Below are positions 16,800-24,815 of a stretch of 49,579 nt of DNA, piece by piece. The DNA comes from Actinomycetales bacterium (lineage in GTDB: Bacteria; Actinomycetota; Actinomycetes; Actinomycetales; Microbacteriaceae). Location of the stretch: NCBI GenBank assembly GCA_028868975.1, contig JAGWTM010000005.1:1-49579 (forward strand). The letters are read 5' to 3'. The position numbers and the translations under genes were made by a program. The notes under the pieces were generated by a model, which was given only the letters and a program-made list of their open reading frames with translations, was not told where the DNA came from and did not search any database. Position 1 is the first letter of the stretch. Each line of letters starts with the position of its first letter.

Positions 16800-17747
16800 T
16801 TAGGCGTGCAACTGGCTGTTTAGAACGATCCCGGCGCCGACGCGTGGCAGAACCTCGACGGCCCCGGTTGCGGAGTTGCGGCGGAACAGCAGGTTTGGAA
16901 CACCGCTGAGCTCCACGGCCTTGACTGTGCGCGCCTCGCCACCATCGACGATGTTCACCTTGGTACCTGCCGTTACATAAAGACCGGCCTCAACCACCGA
17001 ATCATCACCGATTGAAATTCCAACGCCCGAGTTAGCGCCTAGAAGCGCACGTGCGCCGATAACAACCTTTTCTTTGCCGCCACCCGAAAGCGTGCCCATG
17101 ATTGACGCGCCGCCACCGATGTCAGCTCCGTCATTCACGATGACTCCCTGCGAGATGCGCCCCTCAACCATCGAGGACCCCAGCGTTCCAGCATTGAAGT
17201 TCACAAAGCCCTCGTGCATGATCGTCGTTCCCGGGGCCAGGTGTGCTCCAAGACGGACGCGGTTGGCGTCAGCGATTCGAACCTTGCGCGGGGTCACGTA
17301 GTCAACCAAACGCGGAAACTTATCGATGGAGTGCACGATGACGCCCTGACGCTGCAAGGCTGACCGGTTTCGCTCGAGCTCATCCAATCCGATAGCACCG
17401 ATGTTGGTGAATGCCACAATCGGAAGGTTCGGAATTAGCCCCTCGAGATTGATGCTGTTTGGGCGAACCAGAAGGTGCGACAGCAGATGCAGGCGAAGGT
17501 ATGCGTCTGCGGTGGAGACCACAGGCAGTTGAAGGTCGATTTCGGTGCGAACCATTTGGACGGTGACATTGCGTCTCGGGTCTGGACCGACCTGAGCATC
17601 GAGTTCGCGTGGAACGAGCCACTGCGAATCATCCTTCGGCGCCGAGCCCAGCTGCGGGTTCGGGTAATAGACATCGAGTACGGTGCCATCGTTGGATACG
17701 GTCGCGAGGCCGTGGGCCCAGGCGGTGGTCATGGTTGCTTCAGTCAC
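16800..17747 (-). CDS. dapD: Tetrahydrodipicolinate N-succinyltransferase
   Basis: Adds succinyl from succinyl-CoA to tetrahydrodipicolinate in the lysine/meso-diaminopimelate route. 315 residues of the actinobacterial DapD type: N-terminal substrate region, then a left-handed beta-helix of hexapeptide repeats ([37 protein letters not shown]). The GTG at 17747 is 7 nt after TAACCT, a leaderless-type start; an internal ATG (MTTAWAHG) five codons on is a less likely alternative. It is divergent from dapE, the next enzyme but one in the same pathway, with only 30 nt between them. It converges on thiL with 8 nt between stops. Confidence 0.96.
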   Translation of the reverse strand: MTEATMTTAWAHGLATVSNDGTVLDVYYPNPQLGSAPKDDSQWLVPRELDAQVGPDPRRNVTVQMVRTEIDLQLPVVSTADAYLRLHLLSHLLVRPNSINLEGLIPNLPIVAFTNIGAIGLDELERNRSALQRQGVIVHSIDKFPRLVDYVTPRKVRIADANRVRLGAHLAPGTTIMHEGFVNFNAGTLGSSMVEGRISQGVIVNDGADIGGGASIMGTLSGGGKEKVVIGARALLGANSGVGISIGDDSVVEAGLYVTAGTKVNIVDGGEARTVKAVELSGVPNLLFRRNSATGAVEVLPRVGAGIVLNSQLHA

Positions 17748-17754
17748 GAGAACA

Positions 17755-17771
17755 AGGTTAACAGTTAGCCT
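17755..17771. promoter_or_regulatory. Back-to-back divergent -10 elements, dapD/dapE
   Basis: Within the 30-nt gap, TAACCT on the minus strand (17760-17755) lies 7 nt from the dapD GTG, and TAGCCT on the plus strand (17766-17771) lies 6 nt from the dapE GTG. The two are 5 nt apart and lie inside an inverted repeat AACAAGG...CCTTGTT. Neither gene has an SD. Any shared regulator would have to bind over the start codons. Confidence 0.7.
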
Positions 17772-17777
17772 TGTTGT

Positions 17778-18857
17778 GTGTCTGGCTCAGTTCTAAATCT
17801 CACCGGTGACGTCGTTGAACTCACCGAGGCAATCTGCAACATCGAATCGGTTTCGGGTAACGAGCAGGCGCTCGCCGATGCCATCGAGGCGGCGCTGAGC
17901 GCATACCCTCACCTCGAGGTGCTGCGTGACGGTGACGCGATTGTCGCGCGCACAAACCTGGGGCGGGCTAGTCGAGTTGTGATCGCCGGCCACATTGATA
18001 CCGTGCCGGTCGCTGAAAACTTGCCGGTCGAGCGCCGGGTCGTCAACGGGCAGGATGTGCTCTGGGGTCGAGGAACGGTTGACATGAAAGCCGGCGTTGC
18101 CGTGCAGCTGAAGTTGGCCGCCGAGTTGTCATCACCGAATGTCGACCTGACCTGGATTTTCTACGATCACGAGGAGGTCGAGGCTTCGCTCAATGGCCTT
18201 GGCCGAATTTCGCGCAATCGTCCAGAGCTGCTGGCCTCAGATTTCGCGGTGCTCTGTGAGCCGACGGCGGCTTTAGTCGAGGGCGGTTGCAACGGCACCA
18301 TGCGCGTTGACGTAACCCTGCGCGGTGTCAAGGCGCACAGCGCTCGAGCATGGATGGGCAAGAACGCGATTCACGCGGCCGCTGAGGTGCTTGAGGCTCT
18401 GAATGTTTATGAGACCCAGTCGGTTGAGGTCGATGGTCTCACCTATCGCGAAAGCCTCAATGCGGTTCTGATTCGCGGTGGAATCGCCACCAATGTGATT
18501 CCCGACGAATGCGTGATCACAGTGAACTACCGTTTTGCGCCCAGCAAGTCGGGGGCCGACGCCGAAGCCCACCTGCGCGAGGTTTTCGCCGGCCACGAAC
18601 TGGTCGTGGTTGATGTTGCCGAGGGCGCTCGACCTGGTCTGGATCGCCCCGAAGCTCAGGCCTTCCTTGCTGCTAGCGGAGTCGAGGCTCGTCCGAAATA
18701 TGGCTGGACCGATGTGGCCCGTTTTAGTGCGCTCGGCATTCCGGCCGTGAACTACGGACCCGGCGACCCTAACAAGGCCCACGCCGATGATGAAAACTGC
18801 CCGATCGAGCAGATTTACGCTTGCGAAAATGGTCTTCGCGCGTGGTTGACCGCCTAG
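17778..18857 (+). CDS. dapE: Succinyl-diaminopimelate desuccinylase
   Basis: Zinc M20-family hydrolase removing succinate to give LL-diaminopimelate. 359 residues: metal-binding [10 protein letters not shown] and [15 protein letters not shown], catalytic Glu in DHEEVEA, a dimerisation domain around residues 175-290, and [15 protein letters not shown] with the last metal His. GTG start with no SD, 6 nt after TAGCCT. The next gene begins inside its last codons, so the two are probably co-transcribed. Confidence 0.96.
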   Translation: MSGSVLNLTGDVVELTEAICNIESVSGNEQALADAIEAALSAYPHLEVLRDGDAIVARTNLGRASRVVIAGHIDTVPVAENLPVERRVVNGQDVLWGRGTVDMKAGVAVQLKLAAELSSPNVDLTWIFYDHEEVEASLNGLGRISRNRPELLASDFAVLCEPTAALVEGGCNGTMRVDVTLRGVKAHSARAWMGKNAIHAAAEVLEALNVYETQSVEVDGLTYRESLNAVLIRGGIATNVIPDECVITVNYRFAPSKSGADAEAHLREVFAGHELVVVDVAEGARPGLDRPEAQAFLAASGVEARPKYGWTDVARFSALGIPAVNYGPGDPNKAHADDENCPIEQIYACENGLRAWLTA

Positions 18858-20047
18858 CCACCTCTGCTTCGATCGAGCCGCGCTGGTGGCTGCGGGTCTC
18901 GCTGATATGGTTGGCCACACGTGTCTCGACCGCTGCCCTGTTTTTGCTGGTCGCGCGAAGTCAGGCCGAAAACTACTGGACTGGCCAAGCTCCCGGTTAT
19001 TTCGAATATCTGAATATCTGGGATGCCGAATGGTTCCACAAGGTTTTTGACCACGGGTATCCGGTGCAGTTGCCAGTCGGCGCCGATGGGCTCGTCACCG
19101 AAAACGAATGGGCTTTCATGCCCGGTTATCCGATTCTGGTTCGACTGATCTCCACCTTGACGGGTCTCGATTGGGTGTTCGCGGCTCCACTGGTCGCCAC
19201 TCTGGCAAGCTTCGGATTCGCGCTGGTTGCCTACCGGCTGATTCGCTTGCGCTTCGATGCCGGCATCGGCCTTTGGTCGCTGGTGCTCATCGGTCTCTCA
19301 CCGGCTTCGGCGGTTTTGCAAGCCGGGTATGCCGAATCGCTAGGGCTGTTGTTCTTGGCTGCCGGATTGTATTTCTGGGCCACCGGTCGATACATCTGGT
19401 CAGCGATTTCAGTTCTGGCACTCTCGGTGACTCGACCGGGAGCCGTTGCCTTTGGAATGGCCGTAGCCGCGGTTTGGATTTGGCGTTGGTGGGCAACTCG
19501 AACCGATAACTCGAAAGCTGTCTGGCGTGAGCGCATCCGGCTCGGTTTGCTCGCGCTGGTGACCGGCATCAGTGGTTTTCTCTGGTTCGGAATCGCCTGG
19601 CTGGTCACCGGTAGGTTCGACGCTTACTTAGCCACCGAGTTGGCTTGGCGCCGCGGCTACACCGGCTCTGAGCACCTGCAGCTGTTTCAGTCTTGGTTTG
19701 TATCGGCTGATTTCTGGCTAGGCACGGGCACCGGAAGCCTTATCGTTTGGGCACTCTTCGGTTTCGCCGTCTGGATCATGTTCACTCCTTCGGTGCGCTC
19801 CCTAGGCACCGAACTTCGCGCTTTCAGCGGCGCATACCTGCTTTATTTGGCGCTGGTGTTTTTTCCGCAGTCGAGCACGATTCGCATTCTTTTTCCGGCG
19901 TTCGGGGTTCTCGTTGCACTGGCATCCAAGACGGCTAGCTCGCGACCAGCCGTTCGGTATGCGCTAATCGCCCTCGCGTTGCTCCTGCAGCTCACGTGGT
20001 TGCTCACCTGCTGGAAGTATTCGCCGCCGGACTACTCACCGCCGTAG
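18842..20047 (+). CDS. PIG-V-like polytopic mannosyltransferase
   Basis: About 401 residues with some eight to ten membrane helices. WDAEWFHKVFDHGYP, FMPGYPILVRL and LSPASAVLQAGYAESLGLLFLA match the PIG-V/GPI-mannosyltransferase-2-like branch of the GT-C superfamily, which uses polyprenyl-phosphate-linked mannose on the outer membrane face. The acceptor is unknown; lipomannan-type glycolipids or glycoproteins are candidates. The track begins at TTG 18821 within dapE; the GTG at 18842 ([10 protein letters not shown]) overlaps dapE by 16 nt and is preferred, though no SD is clear. Confidence 0.78.
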   Translation: MVDRLATSASIEPRWWLRVSLIWLATRVSTAALFLLVARSQAENYWTGQAPGYFEYLNIWDAEWFHKVFDHGYPVQLPVGADGLVTENEWAFMPGYPILVRLISTLTGLDWVFAAPLVATLASFGFALVAYRLIRLRFDAGIGLWSLVLIGLSPASAVLQAGYAESLGLLFLAAGLYFWATGRYIWSAISVLALSVTRPGAVAFGMAVAAVWIWRWWATRTDNSKAVWRERIRLGLLALVTGISGFLWFGIAWLVTGRFDAYLATELAWRRGYTGSEHLQLFQSWFVSADFWLGTGTGSLIVWALFGFAVWIMFTPSVRSLGTELRAFSGAYLLYLALVFFPQSSTIRILFPAFGVLVALASKTASSRPAVRYALIALALLLQLTWLLTCWKYSPPDYSPP

Positions 20048-20232
20048 GTTTCAAAGCCTCAGGCCCTCAGGTGCGGGGCTGGGCGAGTATTGGGTTTCCC
20101 GCAGATTTTAGAGAAAAATTCGGTTCTGTGTTACCCAGTCGTTACCTGTCTGGCTGGATTGCGGTTTTTTGGCTCAAATCTGCGTGTTTTAATTGAAAGT
20201 AATGGCTATGAAGCCAACCACAAGGAGTCACA
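20048..20232. other. Intergenic region upstream of DUF3117
   Basis: The 185-nt gap is among the longest in the window. It contains a direct repeat GTTACC-N5-GTTACC (20130-20146), a possible -10 TTTAAT (20188-20193, 5 of 6 matches) without a convincing -35, and the AAGGAG SD of the next gene. No tRNA, terminator or further ORF was recognised. Confidence 0.6.
20130..20146 (+). promoter_or_regulatory. GTTACC direct repeat, possible response-regulator site
   Basis: Two identical GTTACC hexamers with an 11-nt period, about one helical turn, lie roughly 50-60 nt before the candidate -10 of the DUF3117 gene. This is the format used by OmpR/PhoB-family activators. The assignment is inference; the regulator is unknown. 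Confidence 0.35.
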
Positions 20233-20406
20233 ATGGCAGCAATGAAGCCACGCACCGGCGACGGACCTATGGAAGCCGAACGCGAGCCTCGCGGCCTTAT
20301 CGTACTTCGTGTTCCGCTCGAAGGGGGAGGCCGCTTGGTCGTTTCAGTAAACGATGAAGAGGCGAAGAACCTCTACGAAGTTCTCGAAGGCGTCGTAAAA
20401 AAGTAA
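20233..20406 (+). CDS. DUF3117 small conserved protein
   Basis: A 57-residue protein, too short for the ORF track: MAAMKPRTGDGPMEAE at the start and VPLEGGGRLVVSVNDEEA in the middle. This is the hallmark pattern of the actinobacterial DUF3117 family (about 55-60 residues), of unknown function. AAGGAG lies 5 nt before the ATG, a strong SD, and a strong terminator follows the stop, so it is a monocistronic and probably well-expressed gene. No signal peptide or membrane segment. In Mycobacterium a homologue lies in the dapE-sigE region, as here. Confidence 0.93.
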   Translation: MAAMKPRTGDGPMEAEREPRGLIVLRVPLEGGGRLVVSVNDEEAKNLYEVLEGVVKK

Positions 20407-20420
20407 GGCAAAAAACTTTG

Positions 20421-20453
20421 GGCCGGTCAGCAATGACCGGCCTTTTGTTTTGT
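20421..20453 (+). terminator. Strong terminator after DUF3117
   Basis: GGCCGGTCA-GCAA-TGACCGGCC is a perfect 9-bp stem with a GNRA tetraloop followed by TTTTGTTTTGT. It ends 14 nt beyond the small gene and abuts the convergent methyltransferase. Confidence 0.95.
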
Positions 20454-20454
20454 C

Positions 20455-21087
20455 CTAGTGAGCGCGCTTGCTGGCTAGCAGCAGGCCATCGCCGGCCGGC
20501 GAAAGAACCGAGATGAAATCCTCGTTGTTGTCAAAAAAGCGCAGCACGTCGCGGTAGACCGCTGTGGCTTCATCGCGCATGGCTGGGTCGGGCACACGGT
20601 CGCGCCAGAGGGCGTGTGCAATCGCAACAACTCCGCCGGGGCGAAGCAGGCGAGAGGCCTCGTGCAGTTGCTCTTCGAGCGTTTCGCGATCGGCATCGAG
20701 GAAGACTAGGTCATAGGCTGCGTCAGCCATATTCGACATCACGTCAGCGGCGCGACCGCTGATCACGCGAGTGCGGTTCGAGGTGATCCCAGCATCTGCA
20801 AATGCAAACTTCGCCGCGGCCTGGTATTCCGATTCGGTGTCAATCGTGGCCAGCACCGAGTTGGTGCTGGCACTCAACAACCAAAGACCAGAAACGCCGG
20901 TGCCGGTGCCGGCCTCGACAATAGCCTTGGCACCCATCGCCGATGCGATGAGCGCGAGGTGGGCACCGACGGCAGGGGTAACGCACTCGACACCGAATTC
21001 TTCGGCGCGACCGCGTGCGTCACGAATAACAGCAGTCTCGGTGGTGAAATCCTCTGCGAACTTCCAACTGCTGATTTTGTCTACCAT
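20455..21087 (-). CDS. SAM-dependent O-methyltransferase
   Basis: About 210 residues of the class I O-methyltransferase family 3 (catechol/caffeoyl-CoA type fold). The SAM-binding loop IVEAGTGTGVSGLWLLSA, the acidic strand-2 end VLATIDTES, and DLVFLDADRE with a metal-binding Asp are visible. Its substrate is unknown. The track starts at 21189, overlapping tatB; the ATG at 21087 with AGGAGG 5 nt upstream is clearly better. A TATGCT hexamer (21110-21105) is the probable -10. In mycobacteria the homologous gene (Rv1220c) sits next to sigE. Confidence 0.9.
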   Translation of the reverse strand: MVDKISSWKFAEDFTTETAVIRDARGRAEEFGVECVTPAVGAHLALIASAMGAKAIVEAGTGTGVSGLWLLSASTNSVLATIDTESEYQAAAKFAFADAGITSNRTRVISGRAADVMSNMADAAYDLVFLDADRETLEEQLHEASRLLRPGGVVAIAHALWRDRVPDPAMRDEATAVYRDVLRFFDNNEDFISVLSPAGDGLLLASKRAH

Positions 21088-21104
21088 TGGGGCCTCCTGC
21101 CAAA

Positions 21105-21110
21105 AGCATA
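21105..21110 (-). promoter_or_regulatory. -10 element (TATGCT) of the O-methyltransferase
   Basis: TATGCT lies 7 nt before the AGGAGG SD, giving a very short leader. No clear -35 is visible. Confidence 0.45.
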
Positions 21111-21157
21111 AAACCGCGACCGCCGTTTGCCTTGCAGCCTTGCGGTAACGTTGAAGC

Positions 21158-21526
21158 ATGTTCGGCATCAGCGGCGAGAAGCTTCTCATTCTCGGGTTGC
21201 TAGCAGCGATTGTGCTAGGCCCCGAGCGACTGCCCTACTACGCCCAGCAGCTGGCGAAGCTAGTCAAGAGCGTCAAAAGATTCGCTGACGGCGCCAAGGA
21301 TCAACTGAGCGCCGAAGTCGGTGAAGAACTCGACTGGAAAAAGCTTGACCCTCGACAGTACGACCCCCGGCGCATCATTCGCGAGGCTTTGATTGAGGAT
21401 GAGTCTGCGATGCACTCGGTTTCAACTACTGCTTCGGTTTCACTTGGGGCAGGCTTGAATCAGGCCAAGAAGCTGGAAACCCTCAAAGCGGGCGAGAGCG
21501 CTCCGTTCGACAGCGAAGCTACCTAG
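21158..21526 (+). CDS. tatB: Sec-independent protein translocase TatB
   Basis: Twin-arginine translocase subunit that receives folded precursors with TatC. 122 residues: a short N-out membrane helix (EKLLILGLLAAIVLGPERLP), the amphipathic helix YYAQQLAKLVKSVKRFADG, then a soluble tail with DWKKLDPRQYDPRRIIREAL, the block typical of actinobacterial TatB rather than TatA. The ATG is 6 nt after TAACGT (21146-21151) with no SD: leaderless-type. Its stop shares CTAG with the convergent aldehyde dehydrogenase. The Tat-signal multicopper oxidase in this window would be one of its clients. Confidence 0.92.
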   Translation: MFGISGEKLLILGLLAAIVLGPERLPYYAQQLAKLVKSVKRFADGAKDQLSAEVGEELDWKKLDPRQYDPRRIIREALIEDESAMHSVSTTASVSLGAGLNQAKKLETLKAGESAPFDSEAT

Positions 21527-23073
21527 AAGCGGCGCAAAACCTTCAGCAGGATGCGGAACAGGGGAGCCATGGTCTTCCACTCGCGTGCGCGGTTTGGTAG
21601 ATGTATCACCGCGCCGAGCAATCCCGAATTGGCAACACCGATGGTTTTAGTCTGTGTGTACTTGACCAAGCCGGCGGCGCCGTTGCGGCGTCCCAGCCCA
21701 CTCAACTTCACGCCTCCCATGGGCGATTCCATCGAAGCAAACGAAGCTCGGTAACCCTCGTTCACGTTGACGCTTCCCGCGTTTAGGCGATTGGCAACTC
21801 TAATTGCTTCGGCCTGCGGTCCAACGACTGAGGCATTCAAGCCGTATTCGCTGTCGTTGGCTTGCGCGATCGCATCCTCGATCTCGGAGTACGAGCTGAC
21901 GGCGAGTACCGGACCGAACACCTCGCCGCGGAACATGCGGGCGTCTTCGGGCACATCCGTGAGAACGGTCGGCGAATAGCAATTTGGGCCGGCTGCCGGA
22001 AGCGGCTTACCACCGGCAATCACCTGGGCACCTTTTGAAACCGCTTCGTCCACCAGACCGGATACGCGTGCTAGTTGACTCGCACTGGTGAGGCTGCCGA
22101 GGTCAAAATCAAACTCTCCGCTGCGGCCAACGGTCAGCTCCTCCGTGCGGCGTCCGAGTTCGGTCACGAAGGCGTCGTAGATCGAATCGTGCACATAAAC
22201 GCGCTCGATTGACACACAGAGCTGGCCGGCCGATCCGAAAGCGCCGCCGATAGCAAGTTCTGCGGCCTTAGCCGGCTTGGCACCTGGCAAGACAATCATC
22301 GGGTTCTTGCCGCCCAATTCGAGGCTGGCTCCGATGAAATTCGCTGCGGCGCGCTGGTAGACCTTTTGGCCGGTGGCAGTGGATCCGGTGAAGGCCACGT
22401 AGTCGCTGTTGTCGGTCACCGCGTTACCGACCTCGACACCATCGCCGGTCACGACGGTCCAGAGTTCGCTCGGCAATCCAGCGGCAATCGCGTACTGTCT
22501 CAAAATCAAGACGCTCAACGCCGTTTGGTTGTCGGCTTTCTGAAGCACCGCATTGCCAGCAGCCAAGGCTGGGAACACATCGAGGGCGGTGAGCGCCATC
22601 GGGTAATTCCAAGGTGTGATGATGCCAATAACACCGAGCGGTATGCGTTCTACCCAGGTGCGCGTGAGCACCGGCACGCCGGCTCGGGTCTTTTCTCGCT
22701 GCAGGAATTTCGGTGATTTCTTGCCGTAATAGAGTGCCGATTGGATTGCTCCCGAAACCTCTTCGAATGCGTGAGCCCGAGACTTGCCGGTTTCGAGTTG
22801 CAGTACATCAATCAGTTTGTCTTGGTTTTTGAGCAATACATCAAAAAGCTCGAGCAGTATGCCCGCACGCTTGACCGCTGGCGTTTCAGCCCAAGCAACC
22901 TGTGCTGCACGCAGTTCTTGACCTGCCGCTTCGACCTGCGATGCGCTCAGCTGTGGAAGGTCATAGATGCGTTTGCCCGAAAACGGGTTCAACACCGGAA
23001 CTGTCGATTGGATGCCGCCGCGCGCGCTGGCTTCGATGTGCCCCACAAGGGTTGAGATGCTGGTATCAGTCAC
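21523..23073 (-). CDS. NAD(P)+-dependent aldehyde dehydrogenase, succinate-semialdehyde dehydrogenase type
   Basis: 516 residues of the ALDH superfamily. It oxidises an aldehyde to its acid; the closest pattern I recognise is the GabD2-like succinate-semialdehyde dehydrogenase of actinobacteria. Visible are PWNYPMALTALDVFPALAAGN, AFTGSTATGQKV (cofactor), the general base in LELGGKNPMIV, the catalytic Cys in GSAGQLCVSIERVYV, and EVFGPVLAV. A C-terminal extension of some 35 residues rich in basic and hydrophobic residues (LFRILLKVLRRF) may associate with membranes. GTG start, 6 nt after TAGACT, no SD. Substrate assignment is tentative. Confidence 0.88.
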   Translation of the reverse strand: MTDTSISTLVGHIEASARGGIQSTVPVLNPFSGKRIYDLPQLSASQVEAAGQELRAAQVAWAETPAVKRAGILLELFDVLLKNQDKLIDVLQLETGKSRAHAFEEVSGAIQSALYYGKKSPKFLQREKTRAGVPVLTRTWVERIPLGVIGIITPWNYPMALTALDVFPALAAGNAVLQKADNQTALSVLILRQYAIAAGLPSELWTVVTGDGVEVGNAVTDNSDYVAFTGSTATGQKVYQRAAANFIGASLELGGKNPMIVLPGAKPAKAAELAIGGAFGSAGQLCVSIERVYVHDSIYDAFVTELGRRTEELTVGRSGEFDFDLGSLTSASQLARVSGLVDEAVSKGAQVIAGGKPLPAAGPNCYSPTVLTDVPEDARMFRGEVFGPVLAVSSYSEIEDAIAQANDSEYGLNASVVGPQAEAIRVANRLNAGSVNVNEGYRASFASMESPMGGVKLSGLGRRNGAAGLVKYTQTKTIGVANSGLLGAVIHLPNRAREWKTMAPLFRILLKVLRRF

Positions 23074-23079
23074 CCAATG

Positions 23080-23085
23080 AGTCTA
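23080..23085 (-). promoter_or_regulatory. Leaderless-type -10 (TAGACT) of the aldehyde dehydrogenase
   Basis: TAGACT ends 6 nt before the GTG at 23073 and overlaps the mrp stop region, giving the gene its own promoter although mrp is upstream on the same strand. Confidence 0.55.
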
Positions 23086-24255
23086 TGACTGCACGCTGAT
23101 ATTGAGTTTGCGTCGCGCGAGTCCACGCGGCAAACTAAGCAACTTTTCAGCAACGGATGCGATTGCCAAAGCCGCCGGGTCATTCGGGTTGGCCAAGACC
23201 ACCGGTTCACCCCGGTCGCTGCCCTCGCGAAGTGCAACGCTGATCGGAATCTGGCCCAGCACCGGCACCTGATTTTGGCTATTTTCAGCGTCAGGAGCTT
23301 GCTCACCGGCTTGAACCAGTGCGGTGAGGCGATCGGCTACTAATTGGCCGCCACCCTCACCGAAAATGTTCAATCGACTGCCATCGGATTGTTCCAGCCA
23401 GGACATGTTTTCAATGACTCCCAGGATTCCTTGACCGGTTTGCAGGCCAACCGCGCCCGAGCGTTCAGCGACATCCGCTGCAGCGCTTTGGGGAGTCGTC
23501 ACCACGATTGATTTAGCGGTCGGGAGCAACTGCCCGAGACTGATGGCGATATCGCCCGTGCCGGGTGGCAGGTCGACGAGCAGGTAGTCGAGGTCACCCC
23601 AGAACACATCGGTCAGAAACTGCTGCACGGCTCGGTGCAGCATCGGTCCACGCCAGGCCACCGGCTGATTACCCTCGAAGAACATGCCAATCGAAATGAC
23701 TTTCACGCCGTATGCGACGGGCGGCAGCATGAGCTCGTTCACGCGGGTTGGGCGTCCCGTCGGTTTGCTGTTGTCTAACCCCAGCTGACCCGGAATCGAA
23801 AAGCCAAAAATGTCGGCGTCGATAAGGCCAACTTTCTGACCGGCGGCGGCCAAAGCCACCGCTAGATTTGCGGTGACCGACGATTTGCCCACGCCGCCCT
23901 TGCCAGAGCCAATCAGGAGCACGTGGGTGAGCGTGTCGGCGTCGAACGGATTCACTCGGGCTGGCTTGTTAGCGCGCAGCTTGGCCACCAGCGCCTCACG
24001 TTCGGCCGGCGACATCACATCCAGCTGAATTTGAACGGAATTCACGCCGGCAACCGATTCGATTGCGGCTCGCACCTCGCGTTCAATTTTGTCGCTGGCT
24101 GGGCAACCGACCACGGTTAGCTTCACGCGCTGAGACACCGACCCGTCTGCCTCGATGACCGGCTGGTCGAGCATGTCGAGCTCAACCAGTGGAAGCCGAA
24201 TTTCTGGGTCTAGGACCGTGCCGAGTGCCGACCAAACTTGGGCAGCGAGGCTCAT
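23083..24255 (-). CDS. mrp: Mrp/ApbC-family P-loop ATPase
   Basis: 390 residues: an N-terminal MIP18/DUF59 domain (about 1-90, with VGCPASDKIE) and a P-loop NTPase domain with the deviant Walker A GKGGVGKS (118-125), DADIFGFSIPGQLGL, and VDLPPGTGDIAISLGQL. The family loads or transfers Fe-S clusters. The CxxC that binds the bridging cluster in classical ApbC is not seen; the corresponding stretch reads ENMSWLEQSDGSRLNIFG, which I believe is usual in actinobacterial Mrp, so the cluster role is uncertain. Overlaps DUF1003 by 4 nt (ATGA). Confidence 0.93.
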   Translation of the reverse strand: MSLAAQVWSALGTVLDPEIRLPLVELDMLDQPVIEADGSVSQRVKLTVVGCPASDKIEREVRAAIESVAGVNSVQIQLDVMSPAEREALVAKLRANKPARVNPFDADTLTHVLLIGSGKGGVGKSSVTANLAVALAAAGQKVGLIDADIFGFSIPGQLGLDNSKPTGRPTRVNELMLPPVAYGVKVISIGMFFEGNQPVAWRGPMLHRAVQQFLTDVFWGDLDYLLVDLPPGTGDIAISLGQLLPTAKSIVVTTPQSAAADVAERSGAVGLQTGQGILGVIENMSWLEQSDGSRLNIFGEGGGQLVADRLTALVQAGEQAPDAENSQNQVPVLGQIPISVALREGSDRGEPVVLANPNDPAALAIASVAEKLLSLPRGLARRKLNISVQS

Positions 24256-24815
24256 TTCTTGACTGAGCCGGACTTGCTCGTGGCGGTTTTTGCGCTCGGC
24301 TTGGCTGGTTGTTTTGCAGCAGCCTCAGTTGCAGCGGTCAACTCAACCTTGAATTCGTTGAGCAGGTCGCGCAGCTCATCGCGCACGAAGTCGCGAGTGG
24401 CCATCTCTTCAAGGGCCAAGCGAAGAGCAACCACCTCGCGGGCAAGGTATTCCGTGTCGGCCAGGTTGCGTTCAGCGCGCTGACGGTCTTGCTCGAACTT
24501 GACGCGGTCGCGGTCATCCTGACGGTTCTGTGCCAACAGGATGAGCGGGGCAGCGTAAGAAGCCTGCATCGAGAGCAGCAGGGTGAGCAGCGTGAAGTTG
24601 AGAGTCTTCGGGTCAAACTGCCATTCGGCTGGGGCAAGCGTGTTCCAGGTGAGCCAGGCGGCACAGAAAAAAGTCATGCCAATTAGGAAACCGCCGGTGC
24701 CCATAGCGCGAGCGAAAGCCTCGCTGGCTCGACCGAACTTCTCAGGATCGACCCGCAGGTTAGCCCTGAAACCGCGGCGTGCGCCAATAGGACTGTCTAG
24801 ACGATCGTGTGACAT
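24252..24815 (-). CDS. DUF1003 membrane protein
   Basis: 187 residues with two membrane helices (FLIGMTFFCAAWLTWNTL and LNFTLLTLLLSMQASYAAPLILLA) followed by QNRQDDRDRVKFEQDRQRAERN, the block that defines DUF1003, then a charged, probably coiled-coil stretch and a Lys/Ala-rich tail. Function unknown. It is translationally coupled at both ends: TGATG overlap with the MgtE_N gene upstream and ATGA overlap with mrp downstream. The same trio occurs in other actinobacteria, which suggests a shared role, perhaps around metal or magnesium homeostasis. Confidence 0.9.
   Translation of the reverse strand: MSHDRLDSPIGARRGFRANLRVDPEKFGRASEAFARAMGTGGFLIGMTFFCAAWLTWNTLAPAEWQFDPKTLNFTLLTLLLSMQASYAAPLILLAQNRQDDRDRVKFEQDRQRAERNLADTEYLAREVVALRLALEEMATRDFVRDELRDLLNEFKVELTAATEAAAKQPAKPSAKTATSKSGSVKK

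Noticed and set aside
18273-18920. 215-aa minus-strand ORF over dapE
   Set aside because: It has no domain or start signals and lies opposite a well-conserved enzyme; G+C-rich codon bias opens this frame.
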